DNA from: Adiantum capillus-veneris
Lineage: Eukaryota; Streptophyta; Polypodiopsida; Polypodiales; Pteridaceae
DNA: 64,000 nt
Reading direction: 5' to 3'
Assembly: GCA_014529385.2 (NCBI GenBank)
Contig: CM043967.1
Coordinates: 10,988,001-11,052,000, forward strand
Shown one piece after another: positions 1 to 8,891 of this stretch. A model generated the notes under the pieces. It ran no database searches. It was not told the DNA's origin and was given only the letters and a program-made list of their open reading frames with translations. Position numbers and translations under genes: made by a program. How positions within the stretch are numbered: position 1 is the stretch's first letter; each line of letters starts with the position of its first letter.

Positions 1-1498
1 AAGTTGAGGACAACTCGAGAGTCGTGATGAAAGCCAATATTTAGGCCTCCCATCATATCTAAAACATGTGCCAGAAACAGCTTCGCCATATGATCTACTG
101 TAATTCTATTCTTGTCAGGCACCTGCTTGTTACCCAGGCCATTCACTAGAAGTATCATGCACCAAAACTTATACAAGACCGTGATCCGTCTCTGAGATTG
201 GCTAGCCTCTCCTCTCATCAGGTTCTCTCCATGTCTGCGCAGCTCGAGCAAAAACAGTCCAGACATCTCTGGTCCTCATACCCCATGACTCTAGAGAGTG
301 GTCCAAAGCCCTCTCTGAAGAGGCAGTGAAAGCGGCCTCATATTTCATAGTAAAGTGGGCAGTGACGTGTAGTGCAACTCTTGTCTCTGGCTCCATGTGA
401 CATAGGGGACATGTCTTGGCCTCTGCTGGTACTCCGTTGTATCTACCAGTCTCGACCCGAAGCTGGCGTGAAGATGTGCGTATCTGGCCAATAGCGCATC
501 GTATCCCATGAGATAAGTGGGTGTCCAATGTCCATGTATCTGGGCCTCGTTACAAAACCATCCTCAGTAAGCTGGAGAAGATGCTCTCAATAGAAAGCCA
601 TTTTTATGCCCAGTTTTTGTGCCGGCTGTATCCAAGTTCTCCTGGTATCTAGCTGAGTCTGGTCGTGGCGGATGAGCCTGGTGATCTTGAACTGTGTAAG
701 AGCTAGAGATGGTGCATCTAATGAGTACTGGAAAGGGGCCAATCTGTCCATGCTGAACCCATGTCCCTGAATTTTGAAACCATGATGTCATCTTCCCATA
801 CCAGCATGTTGTATCTCCCTGCATAGCTAATTGTCAAGAGGACTCAAGTGCTAGGCGGGCATATCTATCTCTGGGGAGGTCCCATAAGCGGTGTATAAAG
901 GAGACTGATCTGGTGAGCGCCTCAACCACCAGTGGGGGTGCATCTAGCTCTTCTCGAATAATGTCGTGTGGTATTGAAGCCTTGGCTCTAATAAGCCGCG
1001 AGATCATAGAGACCAAAGGCTTCTCCATGCCTCTCTATCCATTAGTGCGACCCGACCTCCCATGATGGTCCAAAGAGGCCCCCCATATCTAAACTCCATA
1101 GAGCAATGCAGAAGCCACTAGAGTGTCAAAAAGCCAGATCTTTGTCCGAGGCTCCTCAAACTGAATCTGTGAACACATCCTCCCCAATCCCCCCAATGCT
1201 GCATAGGCTCTGGTCAATTTGGTCTCTGCCGCTCTTCTCAGTGAAAATGCTGGTCCACTAAAGACCATCCCAAGGTAGGTATAAGCATCTGTATATTCCA
1301 CTGTCTCATGTGAATGCAGGTTCTACTCTCCTGATCCATTGCGGGTGGTGTTAAAACACCATAACCTTGGTTTTACCAAGGTTGACAGACAAACCACTCT
1401 CGTGGGCAAACCTATGCAATGCATCCAAGTGACGTTGCATCCCCTCCGGAGAATCAGAGATCAACACAAAATTATCAGCATATAGCAATAGTGGAATC
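1..1498 (-). pseudogene. LINE-1, C-terminal half of ORF2 (RT end and zinc-finger tail)
   Basis: Non-LTR retrotransposon reverse-transcriptase remnant, read right to left. Near 1350-1490 the minus strand encodes the RT palm motif LLYADN followed by FVLISDSPEGMQRHLDAL and a KTKVMVF segment. Active enzymes have Y-x-D-D here, so the second catalytic Asp is Asn. At 1089-1301 is the thumb-like YLGMVFSGPAF...ALLYGV segment. At 202-528 a typical LINE tail reads LRVETGRYNGVP...CPLC with a later His (a C-x-x-C zinc finger). The frame is broken several times. The piece ends exactly where LTR element A begins; the missing upstream RT part lies at 4455-5099. The RT homology is clear; I do not assign a LINE clade. 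Positions 1-200 look like 3' untranslated sequence. Confidence 0.85.
1494..1498. other. Target-site duplication GAATC (left copy)
   Basis: GAATC immediately precedes the 5' LTR of element A and is repeated at 4455-4459 directly after its 3' LTR. This shows an integrase-made insertion into LINE-1. Confidence 0.9.
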
Positions 1499-2147
1499 TG
1501 TAACAAACTGCAGACGTGTCGACCTACTGAAGAACTGAGCTATCGGCCGAGGGGCCTAATCCCCAAGAAGAACAAGCAACAGAAGAAGTGTCACAAAGTG
1601 ATGACGTGGTTGCCCGAGTGCAGAAAACCCTAACCCTAATTTCTGCAAGAAACCCTAATTGCTGAAACCCTAATTCTGGAAACCCTAATTACTGAAACCC
1701 TAATTTTGGAAACCCTAATTGCTGAAACCCTAACCCTAAAACTTGCAAACCCTAACCCTAACCCTAAGGGCAGCAGGGAGATTTCCGTGATTTACACTGG
1801 CAGCTTTTGGCATTGCTTTTTGGACCAGAAGCTTTTGAGTTTAAAAGCTTTTCATGTAACCTGGTTTTTAGGCCAAGGGCCTTTAAATATGAGGTTAGGG
1901 CTCATTCTCTGGCATGCTTCCTGGAGAAGGTGCAAAGTCTGGAGTATCGGCTTGTACTTTGATGATGCAATATAAAGAAATACCGAAAGGGGCGCCAAGG
2001 TTTGGGGCCAACATACTCTCTGGGGTGGAATTTCGCCACTCCGTGTTGCGTGTCGTCTCTCTCTCTTTCAGTTCAGTTGTTATTGAAGTGCTAAAAGTCT
2101 GTTCAGTCTGTTCTTTTCTATTGGCACGTGGTGCCCGCCTTGTGATA
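1499..2147 (+). repeat. 5' LTR of element A
   Basis: 649-bp direct repeat partner of 3789-4454, starting TG and ending TA (TGTGATA, mutated from TGTGACA as in the 3' copy). It contains a telomere-like array (1624-1767). A GCCTTTAAATATGAGG box near 1870-1895 may be the core promoter, and ATATAAAGAAATACCG near 1969 is a box shared by the other LTR families here. Confidence 0.9.
1624..1767 (+). repeat. Telo-box (AAACCCTAA) array inside the 5' LTR
   Basis: About twelve CCCTAA units occur in 144 bp. Some are tandem (CCCTAACCCTAACCCTAA) and some are separated by short spacers such as TTGCTGA or TTCTGGA. AAACCCTAA is the plant telo-box found in promoters of translation and cell-cycle genes. The 3' LTR has the same array, whereas the related solo LTR (5236-5789) and the LTR at 27851 have only one such unit. 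This is therefore a lineage-specific expansion in U3. Confidence 0.85.
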
Positions 2148-2148
2148 G

Positions 2149-2160
2149 TGGTATCAGAGC
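2149..2160 (+). promoter_or_regulatory. Primer-binding site, Met-tRNA type (element A)
   Basis: TGGTATCAGAGC begins 2 bp after the 5' LTR. This is the standard plant LTR-retrotransposon site complementary to the 3' end of initiator methionine tRNA. Confidence 0.92.
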
Positions 2161-2373
2161 ATCAGTCGTGTGCTTTTCTGAAAGCATACCGGTCCTACAA
2201 AAGAGCAGACAGAGCTATTGGAATTTTATTCGAGGTATCTTCGCCCTCCAACCCGGGCTTATTAGCGACTCCCACCCTTACTTCATCGCGCATCGGGTGC
2301 GCTCCCGTCTTCACCGCTCATGTCTTACAGGGCATAAGTCATTAAGATCACTTGCAAGAGAAGGATCCGAGAT

Positions 2374-2742
2374 TTGTTTCGAGTTAGTGTTTTTCTCAAA
2401 GGCAGTGCCATGCAGATGTTGATAGCTACTAAGCAGCATACTCCAAGTACTTGGCAAGCTTTCAAGAAAAATTTTGCCCGAAGTTATATGGTTTCTGACA
2501 TCTTCCTTCGGAGTGCAACTTCTGGCAGAGTGGGGTATCCTGAAATGCTTGCCATGGAAACCCTAGGAGATTATAACTTGAAGTTTCTCGACATCTCCCA
2601 GATGTCTCTTAACGAGCAGATGACCTTGGAGGTTTGGTGCGATTGCTATCTTGGGACTACCATCGCCGCCAAAGCAACACTGTTTGTTCAAGAGTTGACG
2701 GACCATGCTGTGCTCGGCTACGACCTCATGGAAGGAACCTAA
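2374..2742 (+). CDS. Short gag-like protein of element A
   Basis: A 122-residue frame resembling the central helices of a Ty3/gypsy gag. It has TWQAFKKNFARSY, a GYPEMLAMETLGDYNLKFLDIS stretch, and MSLNEQMTL followed by a GTTIAAKA segment, the usual spacing of the retrotrans_gag fold (W..F...F, then ..EQ......L). It has no zinc knuckle, protease or RT. It is much shorter than a normal gag (300 residues or more), so it is either a truncated capsid remnant or the sole product of a gag-only non-autonomous element. The family assignment rests on pattern only. Confidence 0.5.
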   Translation: MFRVSVFLKGSAMQMLIATKQHTPSTWQAFKKNFARSYMVSDIFLRSATSGRVGYPEMLAMETLGDYNLKFLDISQMSLNEQMTLEVWCDCYLGTTIAAKATLFVQELTDHAVLGYDLMEGT

Positions 2743-2959
2743 CCCTAATTTTTGGTGCAGGTTTCAAGATGGAAAGTTAGTCGACTTTTCGAGCTCGATT
2801 GATATCGAGATTGCTTTTTAAGTTTAAGTTCTGTTTGATCTTGTTTGGTGATCCTGTTTGGAATTTGTTTGAAATGGATGGTATCTGTTTTGAACCTGTT
2901 TTGGTGCCGATTTGAATTGTTTGACTCTGGTTTGATAGTGGTTTCAATGATTTGTGATT

Positions 2960-3125
2960 TTACTCCCGGGTGGAGAAGTGAGAAATACTGTTTTGGTATT
3001 GTTTGAACCTCGGAACTACGCAGGCCGATGCCTGGGGAGCGTTTTGTTGTATGTTTGAAAACCTTCGAACGACGCAAGCCGATGCCTGGGGAGCGTTTAG
3101 TTGTATTATTGTAAAATAATTGTTG
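2960..3125 (+). repeat. Degenerate tandem repeat of about 60 bp in the element A interior
   Basis: A unit of the form GTTTGAA-ACCTC/TCGGAACTACGCAGGC-CGATGCCTGGGGAGCGTTT-TGTTGTAT occurs at about 3000-3057 and 3053-3110, with a third GGACGCAGGCTGCGGTCGGGGGGACGTTTGG unit near 3209-3243. The same unit is present four times at about 27160-27395 in the sister copy, so it belongs to the family. Confidence 0.7.
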
Positions 3126-3130
3126 TTGTG

Positions 3131-3356
3131 ACTCCCGGCCCGGACCTGGATGGTTATGCGGGAGGAGTATTAAGAAGTCTGAGTAGTGGTTACTCTCAGC
3201 ACCTCCAAAGGACGCAGGCTGCGGTCGGGGGGACGTTTGGTTGTAAAAGGCCTCTATATCTCCCGGCCTGGACCTTTTTAGGTTATGCGGGAGGAGTGAT
3301 GAGAGAGTGGTTAAATGTCTCCCGGCCCGGACCTTGTTAGGTTATGCGGGAGGAGT
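3131..3356 (+). repeat. Three copies of a CTCCCG...CGGGAG hairpin repeat
   Basis: Copies lie at 3131-3168, 3260-3297 and 3319-3356. Each starts CTCCCGGCC-GGACCT and ends AGGTTATGCGGGAGGAGT or a close variant, so CTCCCG pairs with CGGGAG and GGACCT partly pairs with AGGT. This can form a stem in RNA or single-stranded DNA. A diverged copy lies near 27400-27440 in the sister element. Confidence 0.75.
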
Positions 3357-3568
3357 GTTCATCGGCGGCTTTATGTTTCTATGTCTTGTAACATGCATAT
3401 GTGAGCATTTGTGTTGCATTGTGATGTGCCAACAACTGAATATTCCTAATTGGATGAGATTGCCTGGGTATGTAATTTTAGTGCATCAAGACACCCGTGA
3501 AAGATCAGTACGGTTTGGGTGTGATGGCTAATTTTACTACGCCGGAATATCAAGAGTTCCGATCTGGA

Positions 3569-3670
3569 GAAAGGAGAAGCTAACTCCTTGATCAAAACAA
3601 CCGAAAGGAGAAGCTAACTCCTTGATCAAAAGAGCAGAAAGGAGAAGCTAACTCCTTAATAAAAAGAGCA
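3569..3670 (+). repeat. 34-bp tandem repeat, three units
   Basis: Units start at 3569, 3603 and 3637. Each contains AAGGAG-AAGCTAA-CTCCTT, a 6-bp inverted repeat with a 7-nt loop, followed by GATCAAAA-type spacer. The sister copy near 27703 has one unit. Confidence 0.85.
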
Positions 3671-3776
3671 AATTGATTGTCCTTCGGAATGTCCATCGGA
3701 ATGACCCTCGGAAATTTTTGAACTAACTTGAGTTGTTTTGCTGATATGCTGTAATCGCGGACGATTACTCTCTTTC

Positions 3777-3788
3777 AAGAAGGGGAGA
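3777..3788 (+). promoter_or_regulatory. Polypurine tract of element A
   Basis: AAGAAGGGGAGA ends directly at the TG of the 3' LTR, the expected position for the plus-strand primer. Confidence 0.85.
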
Positions 3789-4454
3789 TGTAACAAACTG
3801 CTGACGTGTCGATCTACTGAAGAACGAAGCTATCGGCCGAGGGGCCTAAACCCCAAGAAGAACAAGCAACAGAAGAAGTGTCACAAAGTGATGACGTGGT
3901 TGCCTGAGTGCAGAAAACCCTAACCCTAATTTTTGCCAGAAACCCTAATTCAGGAAACCCTAATTGTTGAACCCTAATTCTGGAAACCCTAATTAATGAA
4001 ACCCTAATTCTAGAAAACCTAACCCTAAAACTTGCAAACCCTAATTTTAAAAACCCTAACCCTAACCCTAACTCTAAGGGCAGCAGGGAGATTTCTGTGA
4101 TTTACACTGGCAGCTTTTGGCATTGCTTTTTGGACCAGAAGCTTTTGAGTTTAAAAGCTTTTCATGTAAACTGCTTTTTAGGCCAAGGGCCTTTAAATAT
4201 GAGGTTAGGGCTCATTCTCTGGCATGCTTCCTGGAGAAGGTGCAGAGTCTGGAGTACCGGCTTGTACTTTGATGATTCAATATAAAGAAATACCGAAAGG
4301 GGCGCCAAGGTTTGGGGCCAATACTCTCTGGGGTGGAATTCCGTTACTCCGTGTCGCGTGTCGTCTCTCTCTTTCAGTTTCAGTTGTTATTGAAGTGCTA
4401 AAAGTGTGTTCAGTCTGTTCTTTTCTATTGGCACGTGGTGCCCGTCTTGTGACA
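3789..4454 (+). repeat. 3' LTR of element A
   Basis: 666-bp partner of 1499-2147, with the same TG...CA ends and the same telo-box array (about 3914-4079). It differs by scattered substitutions and small indels, so the insertion is not very recent. Target duplication GAATC follows at 4455. Confidence 0.9.
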
Positions 4455-5099
4455 GAATCCATGTCCCTGCCAGTTGTGCGCCTCTTATCACCATCTCTCT
4501 CAATATAGTCAGAAACCCCATCTATATACATACCAAATAGAGTAGAGGAAAGCGGGCCGCTCTGCTTCACTCCGATAGTGGAGTGAACCAATGTAGATAG
4601 CCCCTCTTGAGTGCGTACATGCCCCAATACTGACGTGTATAATGCCATGATTCCCCAATCAGCTGTGTGGGTACTCCCATTTCCTGTAGTCTGCTCATTA
4701 ATCTAGCTCTGGGCACTGTGTCAAATGCTTTGCGGAAATCCATAAAGCTACAATAGATCCGTCTCCCATGTGGTTTGCCCTTCCCAATAATGGCTCTGAG
4801 TGACAGAATGTGGTCAAGAGTAGAGAAACCTCTCCTGAATCGTTCCTGGCTGCGCGTATGCCCTCCCTCTCTGTCCACCTACTTAGCTGCTGTTCAAAAA
4901 TGGATGCGTACAACCTTTGCAAATATGTGTCCAATCATGATAGTGCGATAGTTTCCAAGTTCCATAGGGTCTCTTGACTTGAAGATAGGTACAATAGTAG
5001 ATAAACTCCAAGTATTAGGTAGACCCTCACACACGACACGATTGAACATCACTGCTAGAAGCTCTACTAGCAGATCCCTGACATGTATAAAATGCTCAG
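4455..5099 (-). pseudogene. LINE-1, N-terminal and central reverse-transcriptase segment
   Basis: Continues LINE-1 upstream of the piece at 1-1498. Read right to left it encodes EHFIHVRDLLVELL...GLPNTWSLSTIVPIFKSRD...NYRTIMI, the typical opening of a LINE RT (P-x-x-W, K-x-x-D-x-x, N-Y-R-x-I). It then gives FMDFRKAFDTVPR (RT motif A, F-x-D-x-x-K-A-F-D) and STIGVKQSGPLSSTLFGMYID (motif B, in which the usual Q-G is QSG). It is bounded by element A on the left and element B on the right. Frame shifts show it is inactive. Confidence 0.88.
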
Positions 5100-7089
5100 T
5101 GTCACAAGGACATGGCAACTGCTAACTTTAGTTGTTGGTTTCTTTTCGATGGTTTTTGTTTAATCTTTGAGACCCTCTTTTTGAAGTTGCAAATGGCCGG
5201 ACATTGTATGGCTAGTGTGAAAAAGTAGTTTCATTGTCACAAGGCGGGTACCATGTGCCAATAGAAAAGAACAGACTGAACAGACTTTTAGCACTTCAAT
5301 AACAACTGAACTGAAATAGAGAGAGATGACACGCGACACGGAGTGGCGGAATTCCACCCCAGAGAGTATTGGCCCCAAACCATTGGCGTCCCTTTTGGTA
5401 TTTCTTTATATTGCATCAACACAGTACAAGCCGGTACTCCAGACTCTGCACCTTCTTCAGGAAGCATCCAGGAAGCATGCCAGAGAATGAGCCCTAACCT
5501 CATATTTAAAGGCCATAGGCCTAAAAAGCAATTACAGTGAAAAGCCTTTAAAACTCAAAAGCTTCTAGTCCAAAAAGAAATGCCAAAAGCTGCTAGCGTA
5601 AATCACGGAAATCCGTACAGCTTGCCATGTCATCAGCCAACGCAAAACGCGGAAATCCGTACAGCTTGCCACGTCATCATGCCAGTGCAATTTTCAGAAA
5701 TCTGCTGTATAACTGCTTCTTCTAGGGTTTAAGCCCCTTAGCCGTCAGCTCCGTTCTTGAGTAGGTTGACACGTCAGTTGTTTGTTACATTCACCTGCTG
5801 ACAGGAAGTTGGTCGTTACTGGAATTCCAGTAGTAAAAGGGTGTCTAGGCTCAATTCAAAGTCATCCAGGTCCCTCGCCGCACTTAATAAGTTGGTGGAT
5901 ATTTAGGAAATCAACTCAATGGAGGCACAGTGCCAAGGTGGGGTCACCAAGAGAAAATCACCCGAGAAGTAGACTACATTGCATTTTTGGACATGGTCCT
6001 AGTGGTGATAGATTTTCAGATGACCAATGAGAGTCCAATGGAAGCATCTCCTAAAATTAGGGAACTGCTATTTTGGGCCATGAAATCTGTTCGCGTCATT
6101 AGCTCCGGAATGACAAGAGGAATGTTTCATTACTCTGCCACTAAGTCAAGTGAGCAACTGGTTGAGATATGTTTAAACTAGAAGGTCCAAAGCGGGGAAT
6201 TAATGCATGAGTGCCATTTGGCCCAACTCTAAGAGAGAGAGAGAAGCGTTAAAATAAAACCTGGGCTACATTTTTCAGCCGTATGGTGGATTGTTGCAGG
6301 TACCAAAGCTATTGTGTGCAAACTTTCCCTCTCATGTATAGTGTAGTGCAAGAAAGTGATGTTTTGCACATTTTACACTGCTCTCTCTCCCCCCTCCGTG
6401 CAGTTATGTGATGCCCAACAAGAGGGCTCTTCATTTGACCTATGTAACGTTGTGTGGCCTTATGCTTCTGTGCCGAGGCAAGAGCCTCTTTGAGCAGGAA
6501 CAGGAGTAGCTAACTGCTACTCCAAAAGCAGGCCCTTATGAGGGTGATAACCTCACCTTACAGGTGCATTTTCAGCGCTGGTTATGTGCTGTTTCTGGAC
6601 TGTTTTACAGCCGTATAGATGCCAGAAGCATTGGGAACAGTGCCCCACTATTAAGAGGACAGTTCCGGGACTGTTTAGGGCTGAAAACAGGGTAAAAACC
6701 AGTAAATACAGCGGGCTGTAATTGCTGTTTTTGGGCTGAAAACAGAGGGTTTATGTCTTTGGAAGCGAGTTCTAGTAGGGGGATTTGTTTACGGAAAGTT
6801 TTGGGGCCGTGAAATTTTGCCAGAACAGGTGTGATCTAGTTGGATGCAGGTGAAGATCGCTAGGACTCTAGTTTTGTAACTTTACCTCTAAAGGATTAAA
6901 GAAATACCGAAAGGGGTGCCCGTTTTTGGGGCCTACTGGTTGTCGACGTCTGCTCGGAGCATTCTAGCTTCCGAGCCGTGTGTGCTTTGAAGTGTTAATT
7001 CCCGTTACAAGTTCCCTTTGCAAGGTTTCTCTGTGTGTTAAAGCTTAAAGTAAAGTCTCGGGTGAAAGCCAAAGTCTAGGACGGTTTCA
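5100..7089 (+). repeat. 5' LTR of chromovirus B, carrying a nested solo LTR
   Basis: Starts TGTCACAAGGACATGG and ends GGACGGTTTCA. Excluding the solo LTR at 5236-5789 and its duplicated target, the LTR is about 1431 bp and aligns with 14964-16493. Notable blocks are the GAGAGAGAGAAGCGTTAAAATAAAA region near 6230-6260, repeated GGGCTGAAAACAG motifs (6680-6745) and TAAAGAAATACCGAAAGGGG (6897-6916). Those blocks recur in the other B-type LTRs. Confidence 0.85.
5236..5789 (-). repeat. Solo LTR of the A family inside the B 5' LTR
   Basis: Minus orientation: starts (right end) TGTAACAAACAACTGACGTG and ends (left end) CCTTGTGACA. The flanks are TTCAT and TTCAC, a 5-bp duplication with one change. 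The undisturbed sequence is visible in the B 3' LTR near 15093-15110 (AGTTTCACCTGC). It lacks the telo-box array of element A. Solo LTRs arise when the two LTRs of an element recombine. Confidence 0.9.
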
Positions 7090-7105
7090 TGGTTCCGTCG
7101 TCGGG
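7090..7105 (+). promoter_or_regulatory. Primer-binding site of chromovirus B (unusual type)
   Basis: TGGTTCCGTCGTCGGG follows the 5' LTR end (GGTTTCA) directly. It starts TGG as required for pairing with a CCA tail, but it is not the Met-tRNA site used by elements A and H. I do not know which tRNA it matches. The inverted copy at 10727-10742 has the same sequence. Confidence 0.65.
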
Positions 7106-7771
7106 TCAGAATCACTTTTTCCTCAAGAAACGAGCCTTGGTTGGTTTGGTGAAGACACAGAGTACATGAACGCGGGATTACACTACGGCCGACAAAGGGA
7201 AGGGTATTATTGAAGAGGGTTACTCTTCAAAGGATAGGCAAGAAATTCCTACAATGTTTTGAGGTTGGCGAGAGTTCACGGCCCCCCCGGTCTGTACCTC
7301 CTGTTGATGGAATGCTCCCCCAGTGCAGGGATTTATGACTAGGCAACTTGAAGATGATGCGTTCAGGACTCAGTTAGTTGCCACTGTGAATGTGTTTTCT
7401 CAACTGGTGCAGAACCCAAGGTTTATGGAGTTTTTGCAAGCGCCACCAGGGCCACAATAGTCAAGGCAACTCACACAGCCCGTGGAGCCTGTTGAGGCTC
7501 AAGCCCAAGTACTTCATGCGTCTCAGCAGGGGAGGGAGCACTCGCTTGTTGCGGAGTCGGGGGCTCCAAACAGGCTCCTTCCGTCCATGAATAGGTGGTT
7601 AGGAGGCCTGTTCTACAAGCTTTGCCAGCTCAGCCCACCACACCACCTTTCCAAGCCCGCATGTTGCGTTATAGAGACAGGGAACCAGTTTTCAGGCAAT
7701 GCATCATGTTTTCCCACGGTACATCGTGGGTATTTCGGGGGTGGATCTGTGTTCCAAAGTATGGCTGGTTA
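7106..7771 (+). pseudogene. Chromovirus B gag, N-terminal part
   Basis: Broken frame following the primer site. Recognisable pieces include FFLKKRALVGLVKTQST, MTRQLEDDAFRTQLVATV followed by a VFSQLVQNPRFMEFLQAPPGP stretch, a Gln/Pro/Ala-rich linker, and SMAGYV at the end. Reading resumes after the nested element G at 11062 with PGNQ, then an MPRTMFGGMQGMMPNPM-type Met/Gly/Asn-rich stretch. Stops occur at several points. It is the N-terminal, probably disordered, part of a capsid precursor. Confidence 0.65.
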
Positions 7772-8891
7772 TGTAAGGTGCAGTGGAATGAATGTTTGCG
7801 CCTTGCTCAAGATGAGTGCTCCGAACTGTGCTCAAGGTTCCTTTTAGTTCTTATGGAAGGGAGAGCCTTCCGTTCTTAATGGAAAGTGCTATGATCACAA
7901 CAAAGTGAATGGACACTGTGCGTGCAAGTGTATGAGACTGAGAGATAGAGAGAAGAGAGATACGAGACCAGAGACGTTGTAAAACCCTCCTCCGAAGGCC
8001 CCACTCTCGTCGGCGAGAGTGGTCTACTTATGATTGCACAAAGTGGTACAATGACGATATAATGGACTGATGCAACTTGGTCTATGTCGGTGACGACGAC
8101 GGCTTAAGGGCTGAAATCTGCGGTCTTCTATCTGCTGTCCATAAAAACGCTATGGCTGAAAATCTGGGACTGTTCGGGATGGCTGAAAAACGCTGTTTTG
8201 GCTGCGTTTTTGAGGGCTGAAAATGACGATACTCTGCAAGTGGCTAGGGCTGAATCTGCTGCTGTTCCTAAGGCTGAAAACGCTGCTGCAATTTCTCCAT
8301 TGAAAGCTGAAAATGAAAACGCTGGCCTGCTCTTGTAGCGTTAGTGAAAAAGCTAGGAGTCTGGGGAGGTTGGCGATGGTAGCAAGGCTGAAATCGCCAA
8401 GGCTAGGGGGAGGTGCTGATGAAGATAAAAAACGCTAGGCTGATGGGAGAGGAAAAAGGCCAAGGTTGATGGTGCTTGAGGGGTTCTTGCTGAGAAGATG
8501 CCTGTTGAGCAGGAAGCTCCTACTGCCTCTTCTGCCATTTAGTGCTAACTTGGGTTTGCTTATATACAAACTTAGCAAAATTGCCCTACCTACTTTTGTT
8601 GGAAAGTCACTTAAATTAATAAGTGAAAAATGTCAAAAATAGGGAAAATAGGCTAAATGCACTGGAAAATTCCCCTGATGGAATCTGATGGATTCTGATG
8701 GGAATACCGATGATCATGCTGTGTGCAACCAGAGGATATGCATCTACACTAAGTGACTGGGCATGCACGGTCTACGAATAGACTCACAAAAAGTGCCAGA
8801 TCACTTCTAATCTAGACTGATTGGACTGACTGAACCCTGATCATGTTGTAGCTTGTCCACGGACGCATAGGGTTGGATGTGTCACGTGACA
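7772..8891 (-). repeat. 3' LTR of element G
   Basis: 1120 bp, minus orientation, starting TGTCACGTGACAC at 8891 and ending TTACA at 7772. It is rich in GGCTGAAAA/TTTTCAGCC motifs (8100-8330), as are the B LTRs. It holds a TATA box at about 8560-8567 and short open frames without recognisable homology (e.g. 8353-8538). Confidence 0.75.
8558..8568 (-). promoter_or_regulatory. TATA box in the G LTR
   Basis: The minus strand reads TTTGTATATAAGCAAACCC. It lies about 325 bp into the LTR, a usual distance for a U3 promoter. Confidence 0.6.

Larger units (their letters stand above)
1499..4454 (+). mobile_element. LTR retrotransposon A, complete but without pol
   Basis: Two similar LTRs (1499-2147 and 3789-4454) begin TGTAACAAAC and end TTGTGATA or TTGTGACA. 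The 5-bp target duplication GAATC is seen at 1494-1498 and 4455-4459. A Met-tRNA-type primer site follows the 5' LTR and a purine tract precedes the 3' LTR. The internal part is only 1.64 kb, with one short gag-like frame and hairpin-forming repeats, so it cannot encode its own reverse transcriptase or integrase. It must have been mobilised by a related element. It sits inside the RT gene of LINE-1. Sister copies or fragments in this window are at 5236-5789, 27148-28500 and 29617-29785. Confidence 0.92.
6790..7867 (+). repeat. Left arm of a large inverted repeat
   Basis: 1078 bp matching 9965-11043 in reverse complement almost perfectly. The few differences seen include C/T near 7315, T/A near 7107 and C/T near 7842. 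The arm spans the 3' part of the B 5' LTR, the primer site, the gag start and the first 96 bp of element G. Confidence 0.92.

Noticed and set aside
1624-1767. True telomere or subtelomere
   Set aside because: The CCCTAA units are interrupted by spacers, lie inside an LTR and are duplicated in the other LTR. They belong to the element and not to a chromosome end.
7390-7847. Overlapping open frames repeated exactly at 9986-10443
   Set aside because: They are alternative frames of the broken B gag, duplicated by the inverted repeat, not separate genes.
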